This document shows positions 22,190 to 22,785 of a stretch of DNA of 22,785 nt, in pieces. Origin of the DNA: Salinirussus sp. (GTDB lineage: Archaea > Halobacteriota > Halobacteria > Halobacteriales > Haloarculaceae); assembly GCA_028275005.1 (NCBI GenBank), contig JAQCNN010000076.1:1-22785 (forward strand), in the 5' to 3' direction. Position 1 is the stretch's first letter; each line of letters begins with the position of its first letter. A program made the translations under genes and the position numbers. Under the pieces are notes generated by a model. That model was given only the letters and a program-made list of their open reading frames with translations. It made no database searches and was not told where the DNA came from.

Positions 22190-22333
22190 CGACCCTCCAC
22201 AACGGACCCCCGCGCACCGACCACGGGGTCCGCAACCCCCCCGAGTCCGGCCTCGGGTCGAGCGGTCCGGCCGGGTTGCAGGCTCTGTGACGCTGCCCGC
22301 GGTACTATGCGTGTCTCCACCCGACAGCTACTC

Positions 22334-22785
22334 ATGGGAGCGAACCCTCCACTCGAGCGGTCGAACCCCTCGGACCCGCCGGCCGTCTTCGACCGCCTCT
22401 TCGACTGGGCGGTCGCCGCGTTCCTCGGTATCACCGGCCTCCTGAGCGCGCTCGTGGGTGGGTCGCTGTACTCGTTCATCGACCGGGCTGACGTCGCCGG
22501 CACTGTCGCCGCCAGCGAGTTCCGGTCGGAGGTGTTGACCGAGACGGAAGCTGTCGACCTGCTGTTGGCGGTTAGCCAGTGGGTCGGGCTCGGGCTGGTG
22601 GTTCTTGGCGCCCTGGCTGGGGCCGTCGGCGTCGCGGTCGTCGTCGCCAACGGCCGGGCACGCCGTGCCGGCCGACCCACGCCGCGGTGGATCCTTGGCC
22701 TGGTGGGTGCGATGGTCGGGGCGCTACTCGCCTTCGTCCCGCTGTCGCCCGCGCTCGGGGGTGCGATCGCCGGCTATCTCGACCA
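22334..22785 (+). CDS. Membrane protein with DUF5518-like ending, 3' end outside window
   Basis: The frame is open from here to the window end, 150 codons, so the true C-terminus is missing. Three hydrophobic segments are visible at about residues 23-49, 80-105 and 119-148. The last, GALLAFVPLSPALGGAIAGYL, resembles the ending of DUF5518-type haloarchaeal membrane proteins; function is unknown. ATG 22334 is preferred because TACTAT (22303-22308) lies at leaderless promoter distance. An in-frame ATG at 22307 would add nine residues and is possible. The 144 bases between korB and this gene show nothing else recognisable. Confidence 0.65.
   Translation, partial: MGANPPLERSNPSDPPAVFDRLFDWAVAAFLGITGLLSALVGGSLYSFIDRADVAGTVAASEFRSEVLTETEAVDLLLAVSQWVGLGLVVLGALAGAVGVAVVVANGRARRAGRPTPRWILGLVGAMVGALLAFVPLSPALGGAIAGYLD

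Noticed and set aside
22190..22333. RNA gene or terminator after korB
   Set aside because: No tRNA-like cloverleaf, no strong hairpin followed by T-run, and no conserved motif was recognised.

Overview
The window looks like a piece of a halophilic archaeal (haloarchaeal) chromosome or large replicon. It is very GC-rich, the predicted proteins are strongly acidic, and many genes have an archaeal TATA element about 24-30 bases before the ATG with no room for a leader. Family choices also fit: a split methylmalonyl-CoA mutase, a PccX-type small carboxylase subunit, two-subunit 2-oxoacid:ferredoxin oxidoreductase, and small zinc-ribbon and DUF4177-type proteins.

Layout. 1-2113: the 3' part of a zinc-ribbon/FHA protein and a membrane protein with a C-terminal zinc ribbon, both on +. 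2115-4112 (-): short-chain acyl-CoA synthetase. 4252-4833 (+): GNAT acetyltransferase. 4950-7069 (+): methylmalonyl-CoA mutase large subunit and methylmalonyl-CoA epimerase. 7091-8674 (-): biotin-dependent carboxyltransferase PccB. 8973-11952 (-): a tightly coupled set in transcription order acylating aldehyde dehydrogenase, iron-type alcohol dehydrogenase, PccX. 12089-17488 (+): a 1799-residue propionyl-CoA synthase, divergent from that set. 17543-18493 (+): UspA-type protein and hotdog thioesterase. 18570-19412 (-): flavin oxidoreductase and a 56-residue DUF4177-like protein. 19566-22189 (+): KorA and KorB. From 22334 (+): start of a membrane protein cut by the window end.

How it fits together. 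Propionyl-CoA synthase is the trifunctional enzyme of the 3-hydroxypropionate (3HP) bicycle: 3HP + ATP + CoA + NADPH gives propionyl-CoA. PccB/PccX, epimerase and mutase then give succinyl-CoA, and KorAB can interconvert succinyl-CoA and 2-oxoglutarate with reduced ferredoxin. The divergent aldehyde dehydrogenase and alcohol dehydrogenase are well placed to make 3HP from malonyl-CoA by way of malonate semialdehyde, and PccB has an Ile at the position associated with acetyl-CoA acceptance. The window could therefore encode nearly all of acetyl-CoA + 2 bicarbonate to succinyl-CoA, with an acylating aldehyde dehydrogenase instead of either known type of malonyl-CoA reductase. This is an inference. 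The main rival is use of an external C3 compound such as 1,3-propanediol, 3-hydroxypropionaldehyde or 3HP. The biotin carboxylase/BCCP subunit and the B12-binding mutase subunit are not in the window. No tRNA, rRNA, CRISPR array or insertion sequence was seen.
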